A stretch of 64,000 bases of DNA. Origin: JAJRXR01 sp041402005 (GTDB lineage Bacteria > Planctomycetota > Phycisphaerae > Phycisphaerales > UBA1924). The notes under the pieces are model-generated. The model was given only the letters and a program-made list of their open reading frames with translations. It was not told the DNA's origin and ran no database searches. Below are positions 46,446 to 54,585 of the stretch, piece after piece (the first letter of the stretch is position 1; each line of letters starts with the position of its first letter). Location of the stretch: positions 124,001 through 188,000 of the forward strand of contig JAWKTB010000004.1 in assembly GCA_041402005.1 (NCBI GenBank). Direction: 5' to 3'. Made by a program: the position numbers and the translations under genes.

Positions 46446-48097
46446 GGAACGATCGTCCACGCCGACCGGAACCGAGGGGAAAGCCGCGTCTACCGCGCCA
46501 CGCCCGTCCCGACGGTCCTCCCCCCGCGCCCCTCCCGCCGAACGTCGTCGTGGTGCACGAGGACGCGTGGCTCATCGTCGTGGACAAGCCCGCGGGCCTG
46601 GCGGTGCGCTCAAAGGGCGCCCGTACATCACTCGAGCGCCTCATGGAGCGTTACCTCCGCCAGTCGCGCCCCGATGCGCGCGCCGTCGCGGTCCACGAGC
46701 TCGACCAGGCCGCCTCTGGACTCGTCGTGCTGGCCAAACACCCGCGCGCCGCGGCGAGCCTCCGCCTCGAGCTGGCGCCTCTGCGCGCCGGACGCACGTA
46801 CCTCGCGGTCGTCGATCCTCCGCCCGAGGGCGAGGGCGCGCCGGAGGCGATGACGCTCCAGAGTGTGCTCGCGCCCTCGCCCAGAGGCGTCGCCGAGAGC
46901 CTCCCCCCGGGCGCGGCCCCGACCGGCGCCCGTCGCCGACCCGCGGTCACGCACGTGCGCACACTGAAGACCGGCCCGGGCGGCTCCCTCTTGTTCGCTC
47001 GATGTGAGACCGACCTGCCCTACCAGGTCCGGGCGCACCTCGCGGAGTCCGGGCGCCCGATCGTCGGCGATCGGGCGTACTCGTCACCTCGCACCGAGGT
47101 CGGGCGCCTCTGTCTGCACCTCAGCGAGCTCTCCTTCAAGCACCCGAAGACGGGCGAGGTCGTGAGGTACCGGTCGCCGACGCCCCCCGAGTTCGAGGCG
47201 ATCGTCGAGGGACGAGAGCCGGACGCTCAGGTCGCGCGCACCCAGGTGACCGACGCCGAGGGACGATCCGCGGGGGAAACGTCGTGGGAGCACGTCGCCG
47301 ACTGGTACGACGCGCTCCTCGCCGGCGGACGATCCGACCACCACGAGCGGACCATCCTCCCCGGCGTGATCCGCCTGCTCGACCTCGCGCCGGGCCAGCG
47401 CCTCCTGGACATCGCGTGCGGCCAGGGCGCCCTCGCTCGGGGGCTGGCTGACGCCCTCCCGGGCGCCGACATCGCGTACGTCGGCGTCGACGCCGCCGAG
47501 TCGCTGATCGAATCGGCGAGGCGAGACGCTCCGCCCGGGGCGAGCTTCCTTGTCGCCGACGCTCGCCATCTCGAGCAGACCGATCTCGAGCCCGCTTCGT
47601 TCGACGCGGCCGCCTGCGTACTGGCGCTCATGAACTTCGACCCGATCGCGCCCGCATTGACCGGAGCCGCACATCTCCTCCGCCCAGGCGGGCGCCTCGT
47701 CTGCGTCATCCTGCACCCCGCGTTCCGCGCTCCCGGGCGCACGCACTGGGGATGGGCCACCTCACCCGAGGATGGCGCCCGGGTCCAGTTCCGGCGCGTG
47801 GACGCGTATCTCTCGCCCAGCGCCCGGGAGGTCGTGATGAATCCCGGCAGCGCCGCGAAGGGCGCCGAGCCTGTCACCACGACCACGTTCCACCGCCCGA
47901 TCGAGGCGTACGCGAGCGCCATCGCGGGCGCCGGGCTGGTGATCGACGCGATCGAGGAGTGGGCGAGCGGGCGCCGGAGCGAGCCGGGCCCGAACGCGAA
48001 CGAGGAGGACCGCGCCCGCGCCGAGATCCCGATGTTCCTGGCGATCCGGGCGGTCCGCCCGAGCGCCCCGTCCCCGGACACGACGGGCGCGAGCTAG
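46442..48097 (+). CDS. Fusion of RluA-type pseudouridine synthase and SAM methyltransferase
   Basis: 551 residues. Residues about 35-275 are a pseudouridine synthase of the RluA family: LIVVDKPAGLAV, catalytic loop VHELDQAASGLVVLAK with the Asp retained, RTYLAVV, LPYQVRAHLAESGRPIVGD. The loop differs from the usual HRLDxxTSG, with Arg replaced by Glu and Thr by Ala. Residues about 285-540 are a class I methyltransferase: LLDIACGQGALARGLA (motif I), VGVDAAESLIESAR and AACVLALMNFDP. No tRNA- or rRNA-binding domain such as S4 precedes it. The two halves are in one uninterrupted frame. Start is GTG overlapping coaB. It plausibly modifies an RNA at one or nearby sites, but the target is unknown. 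Confidence 0.85.
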   Translation: MRNDRPRRPEPRGKPRLPRHARPDGPPPAPLPPNVVVVHEDAWLIVVDKPAGLAVRSKGARTSLERLMERYLRQSRPDARAVAVHELDQAASGLVVLAKHPRAAASLRLELAPLRAGRTYLAVVDPPPEGEGAPEAMTLQSVLAPSPRGVAESLPPGAAPTGARRRPAVTHVRTLKTGPGGSLLFARCETDLPYQVRAHLAESGRPIVGDRAYSSPRTEVGRLCLHLSELSFKHPKTGEVVRYRSPTPPEFEAIVEGREPDAQVARTQVTDAEGRSAGETSWEHVADWYDALLAGGRSDHHERTILPGVIRLLDLAPGQRLLDIACGQGALARGLADALPGADIAYVGVDAAESLIESARRDAPPGASFLVADARHLEQTDLEPASFDAAACVLALMNFDPIAPALTGAAHLLRPGGRLVCVILHPAFRAPGRTHWGWATSPEDGARVQFRRVDAYLSPSAREVVMNPGSAAKGAEPVTTTTFHRPIEAYASAIAGAGLVIDAIEEWASGRRSEPGPNANEEDRARAEIPMFLAIRAVRPSAPSPDTTGAS

Positions 48098-48109
48098 ACT
48101 CCAGAGCAT

Positions 48110-48181
48110 GCGGGCGTAGCTCAATGGTAGAGCGTCAGCCTTCCAAGCTGAATGTTGCGCGTTCGAGTCGCGTCGCCCGCT
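48110..48181 (+). tRNA. tRNA-Gly (TCC)
   Basis: 72-base cloverleaf with acceptor stem GCGGGCG/CGCCCGC, D-arm AGCTCAATGGTAGAGC, anticodon loop CTTCCAA (TCC), T-loop GTTCGAGTC and discriminator T. CCA is not encoded. It begins 12 bases after the fusion gene stop. Confidence 0.95.
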
Positions 48182-48402
48182 TTCATGCCGATCGTCGATA
48201 CGCGGAGTTCTCGCACGCGGCGCCCCTCGGCGACACGCCTCCCGCTCGGCGCCTGTCGTCGTGCTCGAGGGTCTTCCTGCCTGACGCCTTTGGACGTCTG
48301 GACAACTCCGCTTGCACGCCGTCAAGTTCCGGTGGGAATGGCGTCGGGGCTTCCCAACCCTCGCATCCTCGGCACGAACCTCCCAGCTGGAGGAGCATCA
48401 GG

Positions 48403-49215
48403 GTGAAAGCCTGGTCGAGACGATTCCAGATCGCCGTGCTGCTCATGACGCTGGCGATCTTGGGCCCCCCACTCCGGGCGCAGTCCGAGGGCCAGGCGCC
48501 GGCGAGCGAGCTTGGCGCCATCGTCAACACCATGTGCCCGGTCATGCCCGACGAGCCGGTGGACCCGCTCTACACGACAGAGTACGAGGGGATGACGATC
48601 GGATTGTGCTGCCGCAAGTGCCTGCGGAAGTTCGAGGCTGATCCGACGCCGTACCTGGCGAACTTGTATCTGATCATGCTCGATTCGCCCCAGGGCGCGG
48701 ACACCTTCGCGGACGAGGGGGACCAGCCCGTGGCGACGCCTGAAGCGAGCGACACGCCGCCCGTCCGCAAGCGTGAGCCACACCTCGTGACTTGGCTCGG
48801 CCAGTTCCACCCGCTGGCGACACACCTTCCGATCGGGATGCTGGTCGGCGCCATGTTCGCCGAGCTCATGCTCGTGCTCACCCGTCGGGACCACTTCCGT
48901 CACGCGACGGCGTTCTGCGTCGGGCTCGGGGCGCTCACCGCCGTTGTCGCCGCGACGCTCGGGTGGTTCAATGGCGGCTTTGTGCTACTCGATCACCACT
49001 GGATCCGCGCGACGCACCGCTGGCTCGGCACCGGGACGGCAACCCTGAGCCTTGTCACCCTCGCCATCCTCGTCCACGCTTCCCGCCCCGCGTCGGAGCC
49101 GCGATCGAGGGTCGTGTTCCGCGTCTCGCTGCTGCTGACCATCGCCCTTCTCACGGCCGCCGGGTTCTTCGGGGGCGCTCTCGTCTACGGCCTCGACCAT
49201 TACGCCTGGAACTGA
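48403..49215 (+). CDS. YHS-like metal-binding plus DUF2231-like membrane protein
   Basis: 270 residues. A signal or anchor helix (FQIAVLLMTLAILGPP) is followed by a YHS-type segment with MCPVMPDEPVD and GLCCRKCLRKFEADP, that is, Cys residues placed as in metal-binding YHS domains. A membrane domain of four helices begins FHPLATHLPIGMLVGAMF, matching the DUF2231 pattern with its conserved His residues. It is 5 bases upstream of the copper ATPase and so probably works in copper or heme-iron handling (inference). The GTG start has GGAGGAG 7 bases upstream. Nothing else is seen between tRNA-Gly and this gene. Confidence 0.75.
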   Translation: MKAWSRRFQIAVLLMTLAILGPPLRAQSEGQAPASELGAIVNTMCPVMPDEPVDPLYTTEYEGMTIGLCCRKCLRKFEADPTPYLANLYLIMLDSPQGADTFADEGDQPVATPEASDTPPVRKREPHLVTWLGQFHPLATHLPIGMLVGAMFAELMLVLTRRDHFRHATAFCVGLGALTAVVAATLGWFNGGFVLLDHHWIRATHRWLGTGTATLSLVTLAILVHASRPASEPRSRVVFRVSLLLTIALLTAAGFFGGALVYGLDHYAWN

Positions 49216-49220
49216 GCAAC

Positions 49221-51596
49221 GTGCACACAGCATGCACATCCCACGAAGGCACGTGTTCACAGACCAACGCGATCCAGCCGCATCGTGACCCTGTCTGCGG
49301 CATGAAGGTCGATCCCGCGACTGCGGCGGCCTCGGTCACGCACGATGGTCGCGAGTACCACTTTTGTAGCTCACGTTGCGCCGACAAGTTCACCGCCGAT
49401 CCCGAGGCGTACCTCTCGAAGCCGAGCCGCCCTGACGACACCCAGGCGCGGGACGTCATCTACACCTGCCCCATGCACCCGGAGGTCCGCCAGGTCGGGC
49501 CGGGGGACTGCCCGATGTGCGGCATGGCGCTCGAGCCCGTCGACGCGACCGCTGAACACGACGACACGGAACTGCGCGCGATGACGCGCCGTCTCTGGGT
49601 CGCGACGGCGCTCTCGGCGCCCCTGCTCGCCTACGCCATGACCGGGATGCTTCTCGACCACCCGCTCGCGGCCCTGCTCTCCCCGGCGGCGTCGCAGTGG
49701 ATCGAGTTCGCGCTGGCGACCCCCGTCGTTCTCTGGGGCGCCTGGCCCTTCTTCGTCCGGGGCGTGCGCTCGATCCTGACGATGAGTCCGAACATGTGGA
49801 CGCTCATCTCGATCGGCGTCTGCGTCGCGTACGCCTTCAGCCTCGTCGCGACGATCGCGCCGAAGCTATTCCCGGAGTCGTTGCGTGGCGATGATGGGCG
49901 CGTCCCGGTCTACTTCGAGTCCGCCGCGGTCATTGTCACGCTCGTCCTGGTCGGCCAGGTCCTCGAGCTGCGAGCCCGCCGACGCACGGGGGGCGCCATC
50001 CGCGAACTTCTCGAACTCGCCCCCACCACCGCCAGGCGTCTCCGCGACGACGGCTCGGAGGAAGATGTCGCGGTCGAGCGGCTTGCCATGGGCGACCGCG
50101 TCCGCGTCCGCCCGGGCGACAAGATCCCGATCGACGGCGAGATCACCGAGGGGCGCAGCAGCGTGGACGAGTCCATGCTCACGGGCGAGCCCATCCCCGT
50201 CGAGAAGGGCGTGGACGACGAGGTGACCGGCGGCACGCTGAACAAGTCCGGCTCCTTCGTCATGACTGTCCGTCGGACTGGCTCGGAGACGACGCTCGCC
50301 CGGATCGTGCAGATGGTTGCCGACGCGCAGCGATCGCGGGCGCCGATCCAGCGCCTCGCCGACTCGGTCGCCTCATGGTTCGTCCCCAGCGTCGTCGCGG
50401 CCGCGATCATCGCGTTCGTCGTCTGGGTGGTGATCGGCCCCAGCCCGTCACTGAGCTACGCCCTGGTCGCGGCGGTCTCCGTCCTGATCATCGCCTGCCC
50501 CTGCGCCCTGGGCTTGGCGACGCCCATGTCGATCATGGTCGCGTCGGGCCAGGGCGCCAAGCAGGGCGTGCTCGTCAAGGACGCCGCGGCGCTGGAGGCG
50601 TTCGAGAAGATCGACACGATCGTCGTCGACAAGACCGGCACGCTCACGGAAGGGAGCCCCAAACTTGTCGACGTCGAGCTCGTCGGAGATATGGACCCTG
50701 ACCGCGTCTTCGCCCTGCTCGCGGGCGCCGAGCGGGGCAGCGAGCACCCCTTGGGCGAGGCGATCGTCGCTGGGTTGGAGGCACGGACCCGGACCCGCCT
50801 CGACGCGGGCGCTTTCGAGAGCGTCACGGGCAAGGGCATCCGGGCGACAGTCGATGGCGCCGACCTTGTCATCGGCTCGCGCTCGTTGATGGAGGACGAG
50901 GGCGTTGATGTCGCCCCGCTTGCCGACGCCGCGGAGCGACACCGGCGCGAGGGCGGGACGGCCATCTTCGCGGCGATCGACGGGCGCCTTGCCGCTCTCC
51001 TCACTATCGCGGATCCGATCAAGGAGACGACGCCCCGTGCGATCGAGTCCCTGCACGCCGCGGGCCTGACCGTCGTCATGCTCACCGGCGACAACCGGAC
51101 GACCGCCGAGGCGATCGCGCGTCGTCTGGGCATCGACCGCGTCGAGGCCGACGTCCTGCCGGAGGGGAAAGCCAGGATCATCCGTGACCTGCAGGAGGAT
51201 GGGCGACGGGTCGCGATGGCCGGCGACGGTGTGAACGACGCCCCCGCGCTCGCCCAGGCCGACGTCGGCGTCGCGATGGGCGCGGGCGCCGGCGTCGCGA
51301 TCGAGAGCGCCTCGATCACGCTGGTCTCGGGCGATCTCAACGCGCTCGTCCGCGCCCGCCGCCTCAGCCGCGCGACCATGCGGAACATCCGCCAGAACCT
51401 CTTCTTCGCATTTGCCTACAACGCGATCGGCGTCCCGATCGCGGCGGGTGTGCTGTACCCCGTCTTCGGCCTGCTGCTCAGCCCGATGATCGCCGCGGCG
51501 GCGATGAGCTTCAGCTCCGTCTCCGTGATCGCGAACGCTCTCCGCCTCCGGCGCGAGACCGGGAAACGCGGCACGCCTCGAACCGATTCCCATTGA
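49221..51596 (+). CDS. copA: Copper-type P1B ATPase with N-terminal YHS and heavy-metal-binding domains
   Basis: 791 residues. The N-terminus has a YHS domain (DPVCGMKVDPATAA, HFCSSRCADKF) and a heavy-metal-binding zinc-ribbon-like domain (YTCPMHPEVRQVGPGDCPMC), with no HMA CxxC domain. Eight membrane helices follow. Core motifs: TGEP actuator (SMLTGEPIPVEKG), CPC in ACPCALGLATP (about 426), phosphorylation Asp in DKTGTLTEG (about 470), SEHPLGEAI, GDGVNDAPAL and a Met/Ser-containing last helix (MSFSSVSVIANALRLR) typical of Cu(I) pumps. It should export Cu(I). The GTG start lacks a strong ribosome site, which fits translational coupling to the gene 5 bases upstream. Confidence 0.93.
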   Translation: MHTACTSHEGTCSQTNAIQPHRDPVCGMKVDPATAAASVTHDGREYHFCSSRCADKFTADPEAYLSKPSRPDDTQARDVIYTCPMHPEVRQVGPGDCPMCGMALEPVDATAEHDDTELRAMTRRLWVATALSAPLLAYAMTGMLLDHPLAALLSPAASQWIEFALATPVVLWGAWPFFVRGVRSILTMSPNMWTLISIGVCVAYAFSLVATIAPKLFPESLRGDDGRVPVYFESAAVIVTLVLVGQVLELRARRRTGGAIRELLELAPTTARRLRDDGSEEDVAVERLAMGDRVRVRPGDKIPIDGEITEGRSSVDESMLTGEPIPVEKGVDDEVTGGTLNKSGSFVMTVRRTGSETTLARIVQMVADAQRSRAPIQRLADSVASWFVPSVVAAAIIAFVVWVVIGPSPSLSYALVAAVSVLIIACPCALGLATPMSIMVASGQGAKQGVLVKDAAALEAFEKIDTIVVDKTGTLTEGSPKLVDVELVGDMDPDRVFALLAGAERGSEHPLGEAIVAGLEARTRTRLDAGAFESVTGKGIRATVDGADLVIGSRSLMEDEGVDVAPLADAAERHRREGGTAIFAAIDGRLAALLTIADPIKETTPRAIESLHAAGLTVVMLTGDNRTTAEAIARRLGIDRVEADVLPEGKARIIRDLQEDGRRVAMAGDGVNDAPALAQADVGVAMGAGAGVAIESASITLVSGDLNALVRARRLSRATMRNIRQNLFFAFAYNAIGVPIAAGVLYPVFGLLLSPMIAAAAMSFSSVSVIANALRLRRETGKRGTPRTDSH

Positions 51597-51653
51597 CGAT
51601 CCGCAGGCGACGCCGACTCGCGCGCGATCTCGCGGCGCGGTACGCTCCCCTGG

Positions 51654-53303
51654 ATGTTGACCCTGGCCGCCGGCTTCGCCCCGCTGGACTGGGCGGTGCT
51701 CGCGCTCTATTTCGGCGTCCTCGTGGTCACGGGCCTCTGGTTCGCGCGGCGCGCCCAGCGCGACACGGACGACTACTTCCTCGCCGCCCGCTCCATGCCC
51801 GCCTGGGCGGTCGCGGTCTCGATCCTCGCGACCAGCTTGTCGGCCGCCACCTTCATCGGCGGGCCCCAGCAGGCCTACGTCGGCGACCTGACCTACCTCT
51901 CCAGCTCGCTGGGCATGATGCTCGCCGCCATCGTCATCGCCGTCTGGTTCATCCCCGCCTTCTACCGCGCCCGCGTCTCGACCGTCTACGAACTGCTCGA
52001 CACCCGCTTCGGCCCGACCTCCAAGCGCGCCGCCTCCGCCATGTTCATGCTCGGACGGGTCTTCGCCTCGGGCGCCCGCTTGTTCATCGTCGCGCTGCCC
52101 GCGTCACTCATCCTCTTCGGCGAGCCCCACGGCGCCGACCCCATCCCCGCCTGGCAGCTCCTGACCGCGATCACGCTCATGACCTTCGTCGGCATCGGGT
52201 ACACGCTCGCCGGGGGCATCTCCAGCGTCATCTGGTCGGACGTGCTCCAGACGGTCGTCTTCCTCGCCGCGGTCGTCGCGGCGATCGGGTTGCTCCTGGT
52301 CAAGATCCCGGTGGGCGTCGACGAGATCGCGCGCACGCTCGCCGACGCGCCCGGCTCGCTCGCCGCCGAAGCAGGCTCGAGCGGCAAGCTCACCGCGATC
52401 AGCCTCTCGACCGACCCGCGATCGCCCTACACACTCTGGGCGATCCTCATCGGCTTCACGCTCCTGGGCGTCGGCGCGTACGGCACGGACCAGGACCTCG
52501 TCCAGCGCATGCTCACGTGCCGCTCCGCCCGCGCCGGATCCTGGTCCGTCATCGCCTCGCAGATCATCGGCCTGCCGGTCGTCATCCTCTTCATGCTCGT
52601 CGGCCTGCTGCTCTTCGTCTACTACCAGCGTCCTGAGGTCATGGGCGCCGCCGCCCCGACCTCCGCCCCCGACGACTCTCGCACGATCTTCCTCAACTTC
52701 ATTTTGTGTGAGATGCCCCAGGGGATGACGGGGCTGATGATGGCTGGGCTGTTCGCCGCGGGGCTCTCGAGCCTGAACTCCGCGATCAACGCGATGGCGT
52801 CAACGTTCGTCTCCGACTTCTACAAGCACTGGGCGCCCTCGCGCGACCCACGCCACTACGTCCTCGTCGGACGCGCCGCGGTCATCGCCTGGGGCCTGCT
52901 CCTCGGCGCCTTCGCCGCCTTCTGCGTCTTCTGGCAGCGTGAGAGCGGCAAGACCCTCATCGACTTCGCCCTCGGCGTCATGGTCTACGCCTACTCCGGG
53001 CTTCTCGGCGTCTATTTCACCGCCCTGTTCACCCGGCGCGGCTCGACCACGAGCGTGCTGGGAGCGCTCGCGGCGGGATTTCTCGCCGTCCTGCTCATGG
53101 AGCGGACGGCGTGGGGTCTGGTCATCAATCTCGACGCGCCGCGCGCCAGCGCCGAGCTGAACTCAGACCACGTGCATCCCCTGCTCTTCGTCCTCGGACT
53201 CGCCTTCCCCTGGAAGCTCGCGATCGCGACCACGATCGCGACCGGCGTCTGCCTCCTCGGCTCGGGTCAAAGCAAACTTGCGCTCAACATCCCCGAATCG
53301 TGA
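51654..53303 (+). CDS. Sodium:solute symporter family (SSS) transporter
   Basis: 549 residues with about 13 membrane helices. The N-terminal half has YFLAARSMPAWAVAVSILAT and SAATFIGGPQQAY, the sodium/substrate-helix pattern of SSS proteins. Later comes YTLAGGISSVIWSDVLQ, GTDQDLVQRMLTCRS and AGLSSLNSAINAMASTF (core helix with sodium-site Ser residues). Substrate cannot be decided; relatives take up sugars, sialic acid, acetate or proline. It overlaps the convergent oxidoreductase by 20 bases. Together they could form a sugar-uptake and oxidation pair, a common arrangement in planctomycetes (inference). Confidence 0.9.
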   Translation: MLTLAAGFAPLDWAVLALYFGVLVVTGLWFARRAQRDTDDYFLAARSMPAWAVAVSILATSLSAATFIGGPQQAYVGDLTYLSSSLGMMLAAIVIAVWFIPAFYRARVSTVYELLDTRFGPTSKRAASAMFMLGRVFASGARLFIVALPASLILFGEPHGADPIPAWQLLTAITLMTFVGIGYTLAGGISSVIWSDVLQTVVFLAAVVAAIGLLLVKIPVGVDEIARTLADAPGSLAAEAGSSGKLTAISLSTDPRSPYTLWAILIGFTLLGVGAYGTDQDLVQRMLTCRSARAGSWSVIASQIIGLPVVILFMLVGLLLFVYYQRPEVMGAAAPTSAPDDSRTIFLNFILCEMPQGMTGLMMAGLFAAGLSSLNSAINAMASTFVSDFYKHWAPSRDPRHYVLVGRAAVIAWGLLLGAFAAFCVFWQRESGKTLIDFALGVMVYAYSGLLGVYFTALFTRRGSTTSVLGALAAGFLAVLLMERTAWGLVINLDAPRASAELNSDHVHPLLFVLGLAFPWKLAIATTIATGVCLLGSGQSKLALNIPES

Positions 53304-54312
53304 CCGGGCGTTCGGTCCGGAGTGATTCGAGCTCGGCCTCGAGCGTCCGCGTCACTTCGAGCGCATCCGCAAGCGTCGGCAACCCCGAGGCGTCCCCGCT
53401 CGCGACGGCGCGGACCACCGCCTCCGCCTGCCGCTCCCACCCGTTGCGCGTCGACAACGCCGGGCGGCGCTGCTCGCCCCCGACCAGCAGGCTCATCGTC
53501 GGCTCCGCCCGCAGGTCGAAGTCCGCCAACGCCCGCTCGAACTCGACGACGTACCGCATCCGGAACGCCGCCGACTTGTCCGACAGCCACCCACCCTCGG
53601 TCATTACCAGGGGCGGCCCCCCCTCGAACCGGTAGCTCGTCGCGACGTGCCCCGGGCGCCCGACCGAATGCACCCCCGTCGGCCTCCCGAAGCACGCATG
53701 CACCATGTCCACGTCGTGGATGTGCAGGTCGAACAACGCGTCCCCGCAACGCGAGACGTCCGAATAGAAGCTCGACCAGCTCGGGGGCGCCCCCAGCCGC
53801 TCGAACCGGGCGCTCAGCACTCGCCCGAACTCCCCCGACCGGACCAGCTCGATCAGCGTGTCCCACCCGGGCCAGTGGCGCATGCACATCGCCGGCACGC
53901 ACAGTCGATCCGATGCCGCCGCGGCTTCCGCGAGGCGCTCGACCTCCGCCGCCCGGATCGCGACCGGCTTCTCGACGAGCACGTGCTTGCCCGCCGCCAG
54001 CGCCGCGATCGCCAGATCCACGTGCGTGTCCGTCGGCGTGCAGACGCTCACCAGGTCGATCCGCTCGTCGGCGAGCAGCTCCGCCGGGTCCTCGTGCGTC
54101 GCGACCTCTCCGGGATCGAACAAGGGCGCCTCGTCCTCGCCCCGGATGTTGCCACCCGAGAACGCCGCCCCGGTCAGACGTGTCGGGTCCCGGTCGCACA
54201 CCGCGACGAGGTGGCACCCCGACGACGCCGGACCCTCGCGGTACGCCCGTACGTGCACCCCCCCGATGAAACCGAGTCCGACGACGCCGACGTTGACCTG
54301 GGAGGTGTTCAT
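53284..54312 (-). CDS. Gfo/Idh/MocA-family NAD(P)-dependent oxidoreductase
   Basis: 342 residues. The Rossmann start VGVVGLGFIGGVHVRAYRE binds NAD(P). The EKP motif lies in HVLVEKPVAI (about residue 115) and the catalytic segment FDLHIHDVDMVHACFG near residue 195 carries the His/Asp pair. The C-terminal half is the beta-sheet dimer domain. It oxidises or reduces a sugar or inositol-like substrate, unidentified. It is convergent with the SSS gene, overlapping its end by 20 bases. GGAGGT-like bases are not obvious before the ATG, but the protein start is conserved in form. Confidence 0.92.
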   Translation of the reverse strand: MNTSQVNVGVVGLGFIGGVHVRAYREGPASSGCHLVAVCDRDPTRLTGAAFSGGNIRGEDEAPLFDPGEVATHEDPAELLADERIDLVSVCTPTDTHVDLAIAALAAGKHVLVEKPVAIRAAEVERLAEAAAASDRLCVPAMCMRHWPGWDTLIELVRSGEFGRVLSARFERLGAPPSWSSFYSDVSRCGDALFDLHIHDVDMVHACFGRPTGVHSVGRPGHVATSYRFEGGPPLVMTEGGWLSDKSAAFRMRYVVEFERALADFDLRAEPTMSLLVGGEQRRPALSTRNGWERQAEAVVRAVASGDASGLPTLADALEVTRTLEAELESLRTERPVTIRGC

Positions 54313-54585
54313 GCAGGGGCGCGGTCGGCGAGTGTACCCGCCACGTCGCGGTTTCCCGGCGCTCACCCCATCTCCATCGCGCGGAACCCGCCCGATCCAG
54401 ACCCAGACGCGATGCGCTCAAACGCTGTGGACCCTTGCAGTTACCGGACCTGCTCTGTACGTTCAGGGGGCACAGGGGACGCCGAACCCGGCACGGATCC
54501 GGGGACGGACCGACGGCGGCTCAGGAATGGCGCGAGGTTTCGCCCGCGGAGCGGGTTCCTCGACGCGTGCGGGGAGAGCTTTTTC

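Noticed and set aside
54435..54463. Promoter TTGCAG-17-TACGTT before the fibre operon
   Set aside because: Each hexamer matches only about half of the consensus, so it was not listed as a feature, although the position about 120 bases before the start is plausible.
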